64,000 nucleotides of DNA, from contig OX465109.1 in NCBI GenBank assembly GCA_949987565.1, forward strand, positions 12,817,900-12,881,899, written 5' to 3'. This stretch comes from Luidia sarsii. Lineage: Eukaryota > Echinodermata > Asteroidea > Paxillosida > Luidiidae. Shown in pieces: positions 43,852 to 55,600 of the stretch. The notes below the pieces were generated by a model, which ran no database searches, was not told the DNA's origin, and saw nothing but the letters and a program-made list of their open reading frames with translations. The position numbers were made by a program, and so were the translations under genes. The stretch's first letter is position 1. Each line of letters opens with the position of its first letter.

Positions 43852-44639
43852 GATGAATCTCAGCTGATTAGGATTCTAATTCTGAAAAGAAAAAGAGAAG
43901 AAAGTGTGTACCTTTGAGTTCACAAAATTCAAAAAAAAAATTATGCAACGAATACTGGGTATACTGGTGAGTGGTGACTATGATGGATGATCCATCGTAA
44001 GTTGAGTTTTAATGGATTGTGGGGCTTTGTGAAATCAAGTCCAGGTGTGCATTAGTCTACATATATTACATTTACCAACCATCAATTGATTTTTCATTGT
44101 TAACTGTACACTGACATACGCTTATAAATAAAGGCGTAGACTGTACATGCAGAGCTCTGACCTTCACAGACTATCATATTAATTAACACAAAAATCAATC
44201 GCCTGATTTTGTCTGGCCATATTTGAAGAATAATGTTACTGCACAGTAAACCAATAGGCCTACCTGCCTACAGGGTGTGTATATAAATTTATTCATTTCA
44301 CAGAATCAATGAATAAATTTACTGACAGTAAGAGACAACTTATGGTCATGGCATGTCTGAATAAACGTATATTAGAGCCTAGTTTCAGAAGGGATATTTT
44401 CCTTGTACAGGTTTTGGGGGCATTTGATCAGAAACTTTCTAGGGTAAACCAAAGATTTACTCCAATGACCCTGCTTTCACAGCTGGCCTTGGTAAATGAG
44501 GAAAATAACAATGTGGTGGAGATTGATACAAGGCCTTCATCATGCATGGAGTACATCCAGGGAAGCTCATCCAACACGTACAGAATTTAACAGTCACACA
44601 GTAGGCCTATTTAGCAAACTGCTCAAATGTATGCATGAA

Positions 44640-45290
44640 TTGGAATCTGGCCTTGGTCGACCCTGACCCTCCAGTCTCTAATTACCCTGACTCTGACTAT
44701 AGATTTAGGCTCTGGCTCTGCAGACTCTGATCCTGATGTAGACTGACTCTAACTCTGCAGACTCTGACTATGCAGACTCTGACTCTGTCCCTGACTGTAG
44801 ACTGACTCTGACTCTGCAAACTCTGACCCTGACTGTAGACTGACTCTGACTCTGCAGACTCTGACCCTGACTGTAGACTGACTCTGATTCTGCAGAGTCT
44901 GACCCTGACTGTAGACTGACTCTGACTCTGCAGACTCCGGCCCCCACTGTCAGCTGACTCTGACTCTGACTCTGCAGACTGACTCTGCAGACTCTGATCC
45001 TGACTGCAGACTGACTCTTCAGACTCTGACCCTGACTGTAGGCTGACTCTGACTCTGCAGACTGACTCTGCAGACTCTGATCCTGACTGCAGGCTGACTC
45101 TACAGACTGACTCTGCAGACTCTGATCCTGACTGCAGGCTGACTCTGACTCTGCAGACTGACTCTTCAGACTCTGACCCTGACTGTAGGCTGACTCTGAC
45201 TCTGCAGACTGACTCTGCAGACTCTGATCCTTACTGCAGGCTGACTCTACAGACTGACTCTGCAGACTCTGATCCTGACTGCAGGATCCC
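44640..45290. repeat. Minisatellite of GACTCTGCAGACTGACTCT units
   Basis: Irregular repeats of GACTCTGAC, CTGCAGACT and CTGACTGTAGACTGACTC over about 650 bases, in the inferred ASNS 5' intron. Confidence 0.85.
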
Positions 45291-46099
45291 GACTATGTAT
45301 CAGAATTGAATTTCCTCCTATATGTACCTCCTCAAAATCCCCAATCCCATTTACAGTTTATTTTTTCCAAGGTACTGTAATTAGGCACTACTACAAAGCT
45401 TCAACAACTGCCATAAATCCACCAAGATGGGCCCAAAAAAATCAAACAAATCTGTTCTCCGCCCTTCAAAATAGTCTAGAATCTATGAAACTTAATCCTG
45501 GTCACTAACAAAGTTACCCCCCCCATGCACACAGACCTTCAAGGCAACAGCACCAAAGTTCAAACCATGGCTGGGATTGTACACGTGTACAAATAAGTGG
45601 GATAGAGCTCTGTTCAGTATTATGTACTGTACATGTTCTGCACTGAGCTTGAATGGAGGTCAACAAAAGGTCCAGCTGACCTTAGTCACCTTTTGAGGTC
45701 AACCAAAGGCCAACTAGGGTCAACTGGAAAACAGGCATGTGTGGGCCACATCTCTGAGAAGATCTCTCTTAAGATCCTTTGTAACCAACTGACTTTAGAG
45801 CAGTTTTGACATGATTATTTCTTTTAAAACACAGAGAACTAAATGGAACATGTACGCAGGTGTATCATTATTAATTACATTCAGTAAGGAGTACCTCATA
45901 CTGAATCTAACAATAATGATATTTAGTTAAGAGAAATACAGTATCACGATCATCAGGAGTATATTGCAGTGCCAGTGAAAGTTGTAATGTATGCATTATT
46001 TAGTAGTAGAGCCTACAGGGGGTTAATTACGAGAACTAGTATTATTATACTATAATACTAATTATACTAATAATATACTAATAATACTGATCTACTATT

Positions 46100-46330
46100 A
46101 AAGCTTGTAAGTTGGACACCCCTAGCCATTGGGTGTGGGTGTCACCTCAATCTATCCTCAATCTATCTAATCAGATCTATATCACTTATCAGATAGGAGT
46201 GGGGTGGACTGGGCATAGAACAACTTGGTCAATGTAGCGATGCTGTCCATTTGGCTGAAGCATCTTCGGATAATTCAGCCACATACATACACTGTACATA
46301 GCCGCTACATCCATGAGGGGAAACAATTAA
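46100..46330 (+). mobile_element. Decayed Penelope-like endonuclease end
   Basis: It keeps GGACTGGGCATAGAACAACT, GCGATGCTGTCC and CATCTTCGGATAATTCAGCC, aligned with the better copy at 56365. It is split from its tail by the TTAA element. Confidence 0.55.
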
Positions 46331-46440
46331 AATCTTGCATGTTTACAAGTAATAATTATTATCCTAATTAGTTTTATGTTCACTCCCCACTCCTTTGATT
46401 TTTCCCCCTCTTACCAATGTTGCTTTAGTAAATTAATTAA

Positions 46441-46834
46441 CGCCCCTACACAACATTGGTCGAGGTCAAAGAATAGCATCCATACGTTGTCTGATCCAAC
46501 ATACAAAGTATATGCATAAAATAGCACAACTGTGAAAATTTCAGCTCAATCTGCCAACCGAGTCTCGAGAAAATCGTGAAAACAGCTTCAATGGTTTCGC
46601 GAAAATGCAGCATTCAACGCTGTACTGTCCCGAAAAATACTTTAGATCTTGGTGAGACGTAAACTATTTCTTTTACTCATTTCTCCCAAAATACAACATT
46701 TTTAGGCAGAAATATTTCAGTGAGAGGTTTCTACTAATGAATACTATACCCATCTTCAAACTGTACACTGTATAGTTTCATGTAAATCTGTGAACATTTC
46801 TGTTTTTCGATCTTACCAATGTTTTGTAGGGGAT
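46441..46834. mobile_element. TTAA-flanked MITE, copy 3
   Basis: 394 bases. TTAA on both sides (46437-46440 and 46835-46838), ends CGCCCCTACACAACATTGG and a diverged complement. Confidence 0.75.
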
Positions 46835-46854
46835 TTAATTAGTTCTAGCTCTAT

Positions 46855-46975
46855 GCTACTAGTACTACTAGTAGTACTAGTAGTAGTAGTAGTACTACTA
46901 AATACTAGAGTACTACTAGTACTACTACTAGTATTTCTATTACCTAGTATTAGTACTAGTACTAACTATAACTCC
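46855..46975. repeat. ACTAGT-rich microsatellite
   Basis: Runs of AGTAGTACTAGTAGT, rich in the palindromes ACTAGT and AGTACT. Confidence 0.85.
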
Positions 46976-47070
46976 CTACACTACCACCTTCCCTTCCCTT
47001 TATCCCACCCTACCAGCTGTTCCTTTGTCATTTGTCTGTCATCCTGTCCCTGATTGCCCCCCCCCCCCCC

Positions 47071-47636
47071 TCCTAGTCTTTGTCTTTGTCACTAAGTACA
47101 GAGACAGGCGATGCATGTTGGGGTCGAAACGACAGGCTTCCCTTATTTTGGATAATTAGGCAGTATCACGCAGGCTTTTTTTAATAACAAAAATATCGGC
47201 GTACACAATGAATTACATTAGTGTGCAAACGATCTACTTAATAAAGATACTCCAGATTTCCGGAATCAATCTGATGATAAGTGTTAATTACTAAATTAGT
47301 GATATACAAATATTCCGGATTTTAATAACCTGACAATAAATCCATTGACCAAGTCCTAGTCTTTGTCTTTGTCACTAAGTACAGAGACAGGCGATGCATG
47401 TTGGGGTCGAAACGACAGGCTTCCCTTATTTTGGATAATTAGGCAGTATCACGCAGGCTTTTTTTAATAACAAAAATATCGGCGTACACAATGAATTACA
47501 TTAGTGTGCAAACGATCTACTTAATAAAGATACTCCAGATTTCCGGAATCAATCTGATGATAAGTGTTAATTACTAAATTAGTGATATACAAATATTCCG
47601 GATTTTAATAACCTGACAATAAATCCATTGACCAAC
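47071..47636 (+). repeat. Two identical 283-bp copies in tandem, Penelope-type tail variant
   Basis: Copies 47071-47353 and 47354-47636 read the same throughout. Each holds GGCGATGCATGTTGGGGTCG then AAACGACAGGC, in the place where the other relics carry the hammerhead-like tail. They follow a pyrimidine-rich CACCCTACCAGCT stretch as in those relics. Confidence 0.85.
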
Positions 47637-47777
47637 AGAAGATCAGTTAAATGGGACACAGTGGACCCATGGAAGAATACTAGTTATTCCTCCATGCTAA
47701 AACAAGTCAAAGTAAAGCATTTCGAAAGCGAGAACCCAATAAACAAATGCAAAAAATCAAACATAAATTATACGGGT

Positions 47778-48025
47778 AATTACGGGTAACTTGGACCCTT
47801 ACAATCGAACTTTTTATAATACTTATATAGAAGGGTCCAAAATTCTCAGTAAGGAAACACGTGCAAGCAACGACGTGTTCGACTCCATGGCATGACTGGT
47901 TTCGGTCGGCACGTCGTTGTTTGCACGTATTTCCTTACTGAGAATCTTGGACCGTACTATCGCCCGACCTCCTTAAAAAAAATTTAAAGGGCGATTGTAA
48001 GAGTCTAAGTTGCTCGGACTAGCCA
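47778..48025. mobile_element. Long imperfect inverted repeat near the ASNS first exon
   Basis: Arms of about 95 bases. The inner part (CAGTAAGGAAACACGTGCAA then GCAACGACGTG) is complementary to about 47911-47942 with two mismatches; the outer parts share TTGGACC and TTACAATCG. Confidence 0.7.
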
Positions 48026-48082
48026 TATGGTACTATCAAATTTGAAACAATGAAAGCGAATTCGATAACAAACGTAACTCAC

Positions 48083-48160
48083 CTCGTCGAAAATGATAAG
48101 AAAACGATCAGTGCACAGGAGATCTGCAGCTCCGTTACCAAGTGAAATCCTGATCTGGTC
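48083..48160 (-). other. ASNS: Likely noncoding first exon of ASNS
   Basis: The minus strand has a strong donor, GACGAG|GTGAGT, with exon edge 48083. The first coding exon has a matching acceptor at 43882. A TATA-like TATACA sits at 48184-48189 on the minus strand, so transcription would begin near 48155. The 5' boundary is estimated. The intron between (43882-48082) holds the 44.6-kb minisatellite, a TTAA element and a Penelope relic. Confidence 0.5.
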
Positions 48161-48229
48161 GATCACAGCTTAATAATGAATACTGTATAATGCTCACAGC
48201 AGATCACAGTGATCCGGGCGTTTCTGGGC

Positions 48230-48270
48230 TGATGAAATGGCACGCTCTGCTTGTTTTTGCATGATGAAAC
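48230..48270 (+). promoter_or_regulatory. Paired CARE / NSRE-1 amino-acid response motifs upstream of ASNS
   Basis: TGATGAAAT (48230-48238) and TGATGAAAC (48262-48270) start 32 bases apart, about three helical turns. The second is identical to NSRE-1 of the mammalian ASNS promoter, which binds ATF4-C/EBP dimers during amino-acid limitation. Both fit the CARE form TGATGNAAN. They lie roughly 75-115 bases upstream of the inferred start site. They are on the plus strand, opposite to the gene, whereas the mammalian site is in the gene's direction. Confidence 0.5.
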
Positions 48271-48469
48271 CACACGCGCTTAGAAACCACACGCAGCTTT
48301 ATTCACGTTTTCCCTTTTTTATGAACGGCCATGCACCACGTGCATGACGCCGCACAGCCAGGGTCTTTAAACAATTATTATTCATAAGGTAGCATTCGAC
48401 CAATCAAGTCGAGGCAAGGGGAATCTATGGAGCTGAATAACCAATGATCGACGAGACATGGAAATGTAC

Positions 48470-48590
48470 ATGTACAGTGGCATGGTATGTTCAGTGGTGT
48501 CCGTATGAAAACTTCCTCATGAACATGTACATGTACAGTACATGTACATGTACATGTACTTGTACATGTGTACATGTACATGTACACCGA
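48470..48590. repeat. ACATGT microsatellite between ASNS and USP40
   Basis: Runs of TGTACATGTACATG, the same hexamer as at 8.7 kb. Confidence 0.85.
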
Positions 48591-48669
48591 CTACTCTCCT
48601 TATAGGCTGGTTCCCGTCCCCTACATGGTCTCCATTCGTAGGGGACGGGAACCAGCCTACTCTCCTTAT
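48591..48669. other. Perfect 22-bp hairpin between direct repeats
   Basis: Arm 48603-48624 (TAGGCTGGTTCCCGTCCC...) pairs exactly with 48638-48659 around a 13-base loop. CTACTCTCCTTAT stands on both sides (48591-48603 and 48657-48669). Confidence 0.85.
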
Positions 48670-49487
48670 TCCTCCATGATAATAGTAAATACCTCCTTGG
48701 CAGTACATGTGCCCCCCTCCTTTCCTCCATGGTACACGTACTATTACATGTGGACCCCATCCCCATCGTTCAAAGTATTACAATTATAGTTACACTTACA
48801 TACAATTATATAAGTAATATTATAACATTTTAAATCCGCAACCAATTGCCTTCCTATTCATCTGAAAATGTCAGAATAATTTCAGTAATGGACTGCTTCT
48901 ATAATTTTAATAATATTCAATATTTTTACAGATGCCGATAAGCTTGAAAATAAATAAATAATCACACACAAAAAAATGAAAGGTCTGCATCTGATCTGAA
49001 TGCATGTTAAATTTGATGTTACCATTTATACCACTATATAGTACTAGTACAAGTAGCATGCCAGCTAGTAATAATACTACTAGTCTGGTATTAGCAGCAG
49101 CAGATTATGCCTTTTAAGACTATCGAGGATTTTCTTTTTATTCCATTTCCATGTGCACTCCAAATTAATTACACCATGATTACACCTAGTGTATCTATCG
49201 CGTGCGCAGGTGGTATAAATTATTATTATAGTTATTTAAAAATTAGTTTCTGTCCGCTTGAGGGCGCTATAACAATATAGTGTACCATGCTGAATTCATG
49301 TTGAGCGTCAAAACATTACGACGAAAAGTGCGACTCACTAATGACAAATTGCATGTGAGATTTTCTTATGGTCCATTGTGATAAATCCTGACACGGAAGC
49401 TGAGTTATTTGTCGATCGCAGTCTGCGTGCCCTAGTGCAGTTTCAGTCTTCGTCGCGGCTCGGGAAAAAAGCAGTAATTCTAAAGCC
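48670..49487. other. USP40 upstream region
   Basis: AT-rich to 49.25 kb with no recognised exon. A CTCF-like motif is at 49254, and the leader becomes more CpG-rich near 49.45 kb. Confidence 0.5.
49254..49267 (+). promoter_or_regulatory. CTCF-like motif upstream of USP40
   Basis: CCGCTTGAGGGCGC, about 220 bases before the USP40 ATG. Inference from the motif. Confidence 0.3.
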
Positions 49488-49698
49488 ATGTTCGGGGACT
49501 TGTTCGACGGAGAATCGTCCACGAATTCGGGAAAACCCCCCGATGAGAAACCGAGCAGCGGCCGCGGTCCGGCCATGGCCATGCCGTGTCCACCCCATCC
49601 TCGCCGGCCCTGTGGTCTGGCCGGCATAGACAACAGAGGGGCCACGTGCTACATGAATGCTCTCCTACAAACGCTTCTATTCACCCCAGAGTTCAGAG
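49488..49698 (+). CDS. USP40: USP40 exon 1 with catalytic Cys54 (residues 1-70)
   Basis: ATG at 49488, donor GAG|GTAATG. It encodes MFGDLFDGESSTNSGK, a Pro-rich stretch, then CGLAGIDNRGATCYMNALLQ and TLLFTPEFR. Phase 1 at the end. Confidence 0.93.
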
Positions 49699-52600
49699 GT
49701 AATGGCCTTGCACGAATTAAGATTGCAGAAGGATTTGCTGAAATTGCTGGTCGAGTCAGAAGTTCAAGTAACTTGAACCCAGACTAGTCCGAGGAACTTG
49801 GACCGTCACCTTGTTTTGTTATCGAAATTTGGAATTTGGAGGGTCAATTCTAAATTTTGATAAACAAAGGGTGACCTGTCGACCCGGTAACATGTGGAGT
49901 ACAGGAGGTGTAGTGAGAAGAAGAAGAAGTCCCTTTATTATTGTGAATTATTTAGAAAAAATGGCAAAGAAAAGTGACTGGACCCAGAACTGACCCTGAG
50001 ACCTCTGGTTTTGCATACCAGTGCACTTAGTTATTCAGCCCATTAATTGGAGGCCTTCCCAGATAGCCAACTAATCTAAATAATTATAGTCAAGTACAAT
50101 TAATTTTAATGTTTTAAATCAAATAAATTGAAAAATTGGCAAAGAAAACTTTGACTGGACCGGTGTCCTGCCAAAAAGTGTCCCTGCCAAATACTGTCCG
50201 CTCATTAGCATACTGATCGCTGATTTGTTAGCGTTAGGACTAGGATTAGGGTCGTTGGGGTTAGGGTTTGGATTAGAATTAGGATTTGGATTAGGATTAG
50301 GGTTAGGATTAGGGTTGTTTGGGTTAGGGTTAGCGTTACGGTTACAGTTGGGGTCCAACGGTACCAAAGTGCCCAACGTTGCGTGTGTTAGGCCAGCAAC
50401 CATACACAATGCGTGTGTAGTGCGCAACCATACCCTAACCACGGTGGTTGAATGTCATACGTATTGGACCAATCAGCGATCAGTATGTTAATGAGTGGAC
50501 ACTATTTGGCAGGGGACACTATTTGGCATGACACCGGGACTTGTACACGAGACCTCAGATGGATTAACGTACATTTGTACATGTACCAGTGCTCTTCCAT
50601 CTGAGCTACGTGTATCCAGATAGTTGCCTTCCCGAAAGTAATACTGAGTAATAATAGTCAACTAGTCTTTGCCGGGGTGGGGGCGCCAGTCAGAAGCAAA
50701 TTCAACCATTACTGCCGTATATCTCCAGGGATTCTTAATAATTTTTGTGTTTTATCGCAGATTCATTATTTGCTCTCGGCTCTGCGGAACTTGGTGTTTT
50801 GGCGGACAAGGATAAACCAGGTGCCAAGGTAAACAGCTCCCTGGTAACTTCCTTAGAAATCGGGATGATATTGCCTGTGAGACAATCTAAACTGTCATTT
50901 GGGCACTGGATAAGCTAATTTTGAACCCTGGCCTTTAACCTGTGATCTAATCATACTGTCATAGTATGTCAAGTAGGACTAAACGTTATTGAATTACATT
51001 CTCCTCAACGCAAAATCACAGATGATGCCATGCGGTGTCCACCACTGTATAGATTCAAACTCACAACACAACCATAGCCAGCGGTGCCATCAAGCAGTTC
51101 GATACATCTGCACTATAAAGCAGGAGTTGCGGGTTTGAATCCCATCTGACCTGCTCAGCTGCCTATATTTTCTTCAGCAGGCAGTTGGTCAAAGCACTGA
51201 GCACACAGTGCTAATTATGCATCGAGTAAGGCAACCCCTCACTGAGTAACCTGTGATGTCATAGATATGATATGGATGTGTACACGTCAAGGAGGGCAAA
51301 TCCTCATTGAGTAACCTTCTGTGATGTTATAGGTATGATGTTTATTTGTACACATCAAGGAGGGCAAACGCTTATTGAGTAACCTTGTGTGATGTTATAC
51401 GGTAGATGTACATGTACAGTAGATATGGATTTGTACACGTCAAGGAAGGCAAACCCCATTGAGTAACCTTGTGTGATGTTATACGGTAGATGTACAGTAG
51501 ATATGGATTTGTACACGTCAAGGAGGGCAAACCCCATTGAGTAACCTTGTATGATGTCATAGATATGATGTTGATTTGTACACGTCAAGTAGGGCACATT
51601 GAGTAACCTTGTGTGATGTTATAGATATGGATTTGTACACATCAAGGAGGGCAAATCCTCATTGAGTAACCTTGTGTGATGTCTTAGATATGATGTTGAT
51701 TTGTACACGTCAAGGAGGGCAAACCCCATTGAGTAACCTTGTATGATGTCATAGATATGATGTTGATTTGTACACGTCAAGTAGGGCAAACCCCATTGAG
51801 TAACCATGTATGATGTCATAGATATGGATTTGTACACATCAAGGAGGGTAAACCCCATTGAGTAACCTTCTGTGATGTTATAGACCTACAGAACATGTAT
51901 GATATGGATTTTTACACTCCCTAACCCCGTACCAATTGTTTGTAGGATATAACCTGAATCCTGCAAAATCCTGCTATCCTACCTTGTTCAAAGCTCCATG
52001 TGACCTGAATCCTGCCAAATCCTGCAGTACTGGCTACTGTGGACCATTGCCTGAATCCTGCCAAATCCTGCACTGAGTTTATGGAGTTTTAGTCCACATT
52101 CTAAACAAAGACTTTTTTCAGCTTAGAACAATGGGCCCTTTTTTGAACGGATAATCTCTTGACAAAAGCCACAGCGACGTCCGAATTGTTACCAGCATCC
52201 TGCATTTTCCTACTGACAAAATCACCTCATGCCCTCAATCCTGCACATTCCTACAGTGTGTCAACTCTCATGTGCCCTCAATCCTGCTAAATCCTTCTCC
52301 AGCATTTTGATAGTAGTAGCCTGTATCCTGCACAATCCTGCAATGTGTCAACTCTCATGTGCCCTGAATCCTGCAGAATCCTGCAATGTGTCAACTCTCA
52401 TGTGCCCTGAATCCTGCAGAATCCTGCTGAAGGCAAATAGGATTCCGCAGGATTTGGGAAGGTTAGGGTTAAGGCCAAACCTCATTGAGTTACCTGTGAT
52501 GTATAGACGTGATATGGATTTGTACATAATGAGGGCAAATCCTCATTGAGTAACCTTGTGTGATGTTATAGATATGATGTTGATTTGTTCACATCAAGGA

Positions 52601-55600
52601 GGGCAAACCCCATTGAGTAACCTTGTGTGATGTCTTAGATATGATGTTGATTTGTTCACATCAAGGAGGGCAAACCTCATTGAGTAACCTTGTGTGATGT
52701 TATTATGATATGATATGGACTTGTACAATTCAAGGAGGGCAAAAACCCATTGAATTCTGTGATGTTGATTCTCGGTGTCCATCTTGTGTCCACTCCCAGG
52801 TCCGGGTGATTCCCATCCAACTCCAGCGGCTGTTCGGACGCCTCCTGCTTCTTGACCAGCAGAGTGCCTCCACTGAGGAACTGACCGATAGCTTTGGCTG
52901 GCAGAACAACGAGGTCAGTCTCGGGACAGTCCCTTGGGCCGGTGGCTTGACCATCTCACCATAGGTGCTCTGTCTCAGCAGAGAGTTTGTCAACAAACCT
53001 ATCTATTGAAAAAAACACAACCTTTCACAAGGCACTGTAGCATACCTGAAGACTAGATCATATGTTGATATGTTGATATCGTAGCCAGTTATTTTTTTCC
53101 TACTGGCTCTTGGAACAGACTGACAATCATTCAGTGAAAATTGTTTTCTAGCAGATACACCACCTACAATACTGTGTAATTTAATAAAAAATATTTTCTG
53201 AAAATGGCAAGGGAAATTGTTTGATTGATTGAACAGTCTTTTACTCTTCCTGTAGCCATTGGAATTGTGAACATTGAAATCGTTCCCAAAACAGGAACAT
53301 TTTGTCTGAAAGTTTGAAAATGAAAAATTTACCATATGAAAGTAAATCTGAATTTTGCTCCCATGTTCACACTTTTATAGTTACTGGAAACTTAAAAAAA
53401 TAAATGCTGAACAAATAAAGGAAACAGTGACTGGGAACTTTTATACAATTTTGAAAAATGGCAAAGAAAACATTGACTGAACTGGGACTTGAACTGAAGA
53501 CCTCTGGTTTTGCGTACCAGTGCTCTTACCATCTGAGCTATCCAGTGGCCTTCCCAAAAAGTCAACTCGTCTTTGCCAGGGTGTGGGCGCCGTTCAGAAG
53601 CATTCAAGTTTTGAGCATAGACCTGAGTGATGTTTGGTAACCGTGGCTTACACAGTGTTTGTGTGTGAATGGTTGACTGTAGGAGTTCCAGCAGCACGAT
53701 GTGCAGGAGTTGAACAGGATTCTGTTCAGCGCCATAGAGGACTCACTGGTCGGCACGTCTGGTGAGAATCTCATCTCCCGTCTCTACCATGGCATCAGTG
53801 TCAACAAGGTAAGACCTACATGTGCCTGACAATGAATCGATTTACACAGATCACAGGTCTTTCCTACAGGCATGCAACATTTCCGCAGATCCGCGGATTT
53901 CCGCGTTTTTTTTTAATTCGGCCGTAAAAAAAAAAAAAAATTTAAAAAGGATATTTATTCTTCCCTAACTATTCACCGGTATTTAAAACACATGCTGAAA
54001 TCAGGTAAAAAACTTTGATGTTTACTTTTCATTTTGTGTCAACAAAAATTCAATTTTCTGGGTGTATGCCTTGAAAAAGGTTAAAATCTGTCACTCAGCT
54101 TAAAGTCATAAGTGGTCAAAAACTGCTCTGAATGCACCACAGACGCTGTAAGGGCTTCGTGCTTTGCGCTCGCAGTTTCATTCGGACATTTTCCTCTTTT
54201 TTTACAACTCAACAGTTGCATGCCTGTTCCTAACAGTCCACTATTCTGCCAAGTTGGAGGCACCAGTCAGAAATACTTAACCATTAATCTAGGGCTATTG
54301 TATATCTCCGGGGATCACACCTTATTTTCCATTCAGATAGAGAAACCACAATCAAGTGAGATTTCAGGCTATTTATGGTGGAGATAGCAAGTTAAGGCTG
54401 GTTTGCAGGAACATAGTGATGTGAGAACATCTCTTGTGTGAGTATATGGTGTTTTAATCTGTCTGTCTGTCTGTCAGCAGACACAGCATACGTTCTTAAA
54501 CTTTGAGTCCATTGGTTCCCTCTAGAATTACACATCCCCCTGGTATTCGCAAAGGACCAAACCAATTGGACACAGATTCTTAGACTTAAATTTCATACAC
54601 TCTATTTTGTTTTTCAGATAACCTGTGAGGAGTGTGGCAGAGTTAGTGAACGAGAGGTGATTGTGCCATCATGCAAGTCCATACATTGTAGATGTAATAT
54701 GATTATGCGTCTTGGAGAGTTCAAGAAGTGTTCACCCTGCTTGATGCGTAATTAAACACTGTATGCTTAGTGCTTAACCCAAATGCCTGGTGGAAGAAAA
54801 CCATTCAGGCAGCTCGGGCAGGATTCGAACCTGTGACTCCTGCTATCTAGGGCAGACGTCTTGAGCTTTGTAAGTTTATACGCAAACCTATTGGCCACTT
54901 GTTTGTACACATTCTGTGCCCATTGCATTTGGATTGCACTCACACACAGATCCCAACAAGCTCATGGTTTGCGTTCAGGCTCCCTTGAAATAGCCATTCT
55001 GAGGACAGGCTTTTTGAGGAAGCTGTATCAGAAACACACAATGATTCAACCAAAAGCCACAGTTTGACTTGAAGATGTACAAACATGCAACACACTGTCC
55101 TAGAGTGGTCAAAATTATTCAAATATAAAAAAAAGGTTGAAAATCTGACATTTTGTTCCAAGGAGGACCATTCCCAAAGGCAGAAGGCTTGATGAGAGGT
55201 CCTGCTAGGATCAATGTCCTCGGATTATTTGAGAAAAAAGCTTTTGGATAACTATGGATATCAAACAAATGCTCCTTGCACTTCCCTTTGATCTCACCCT
55301 ACCAGCTTTCCTCTTTCTCCTTTGTTTCTCATCTGTGTCATGTTCATTCTCTTCCCCCTTCCTTCGTGTACATGTGTCTGTTTTGTCCTTGTCACTCTGC
55401 CTTTGAGAAAGGTCCTGCTAGGATCGAAACGTCAGGCCCACTAAATTTTGAGATTTGCATTTTGGTAATTTTAGTCAGTAAGCAGTTTGCAACATTTTTG
55501 GGTATCAAATAAAGGAAGAACCAGCTGGAAACTTAAAAAAAAAAAATTGTTTGAAAAATTAGGCCCTGTTCTTTGGGTTCTTGCTTGCTACAGGAAGACT

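Noticed and set aside
50119..50442. Open frame of NPNPN repeats
   Set aside because: It is the complementary reading of the telomere-like core in the nested foldback element.
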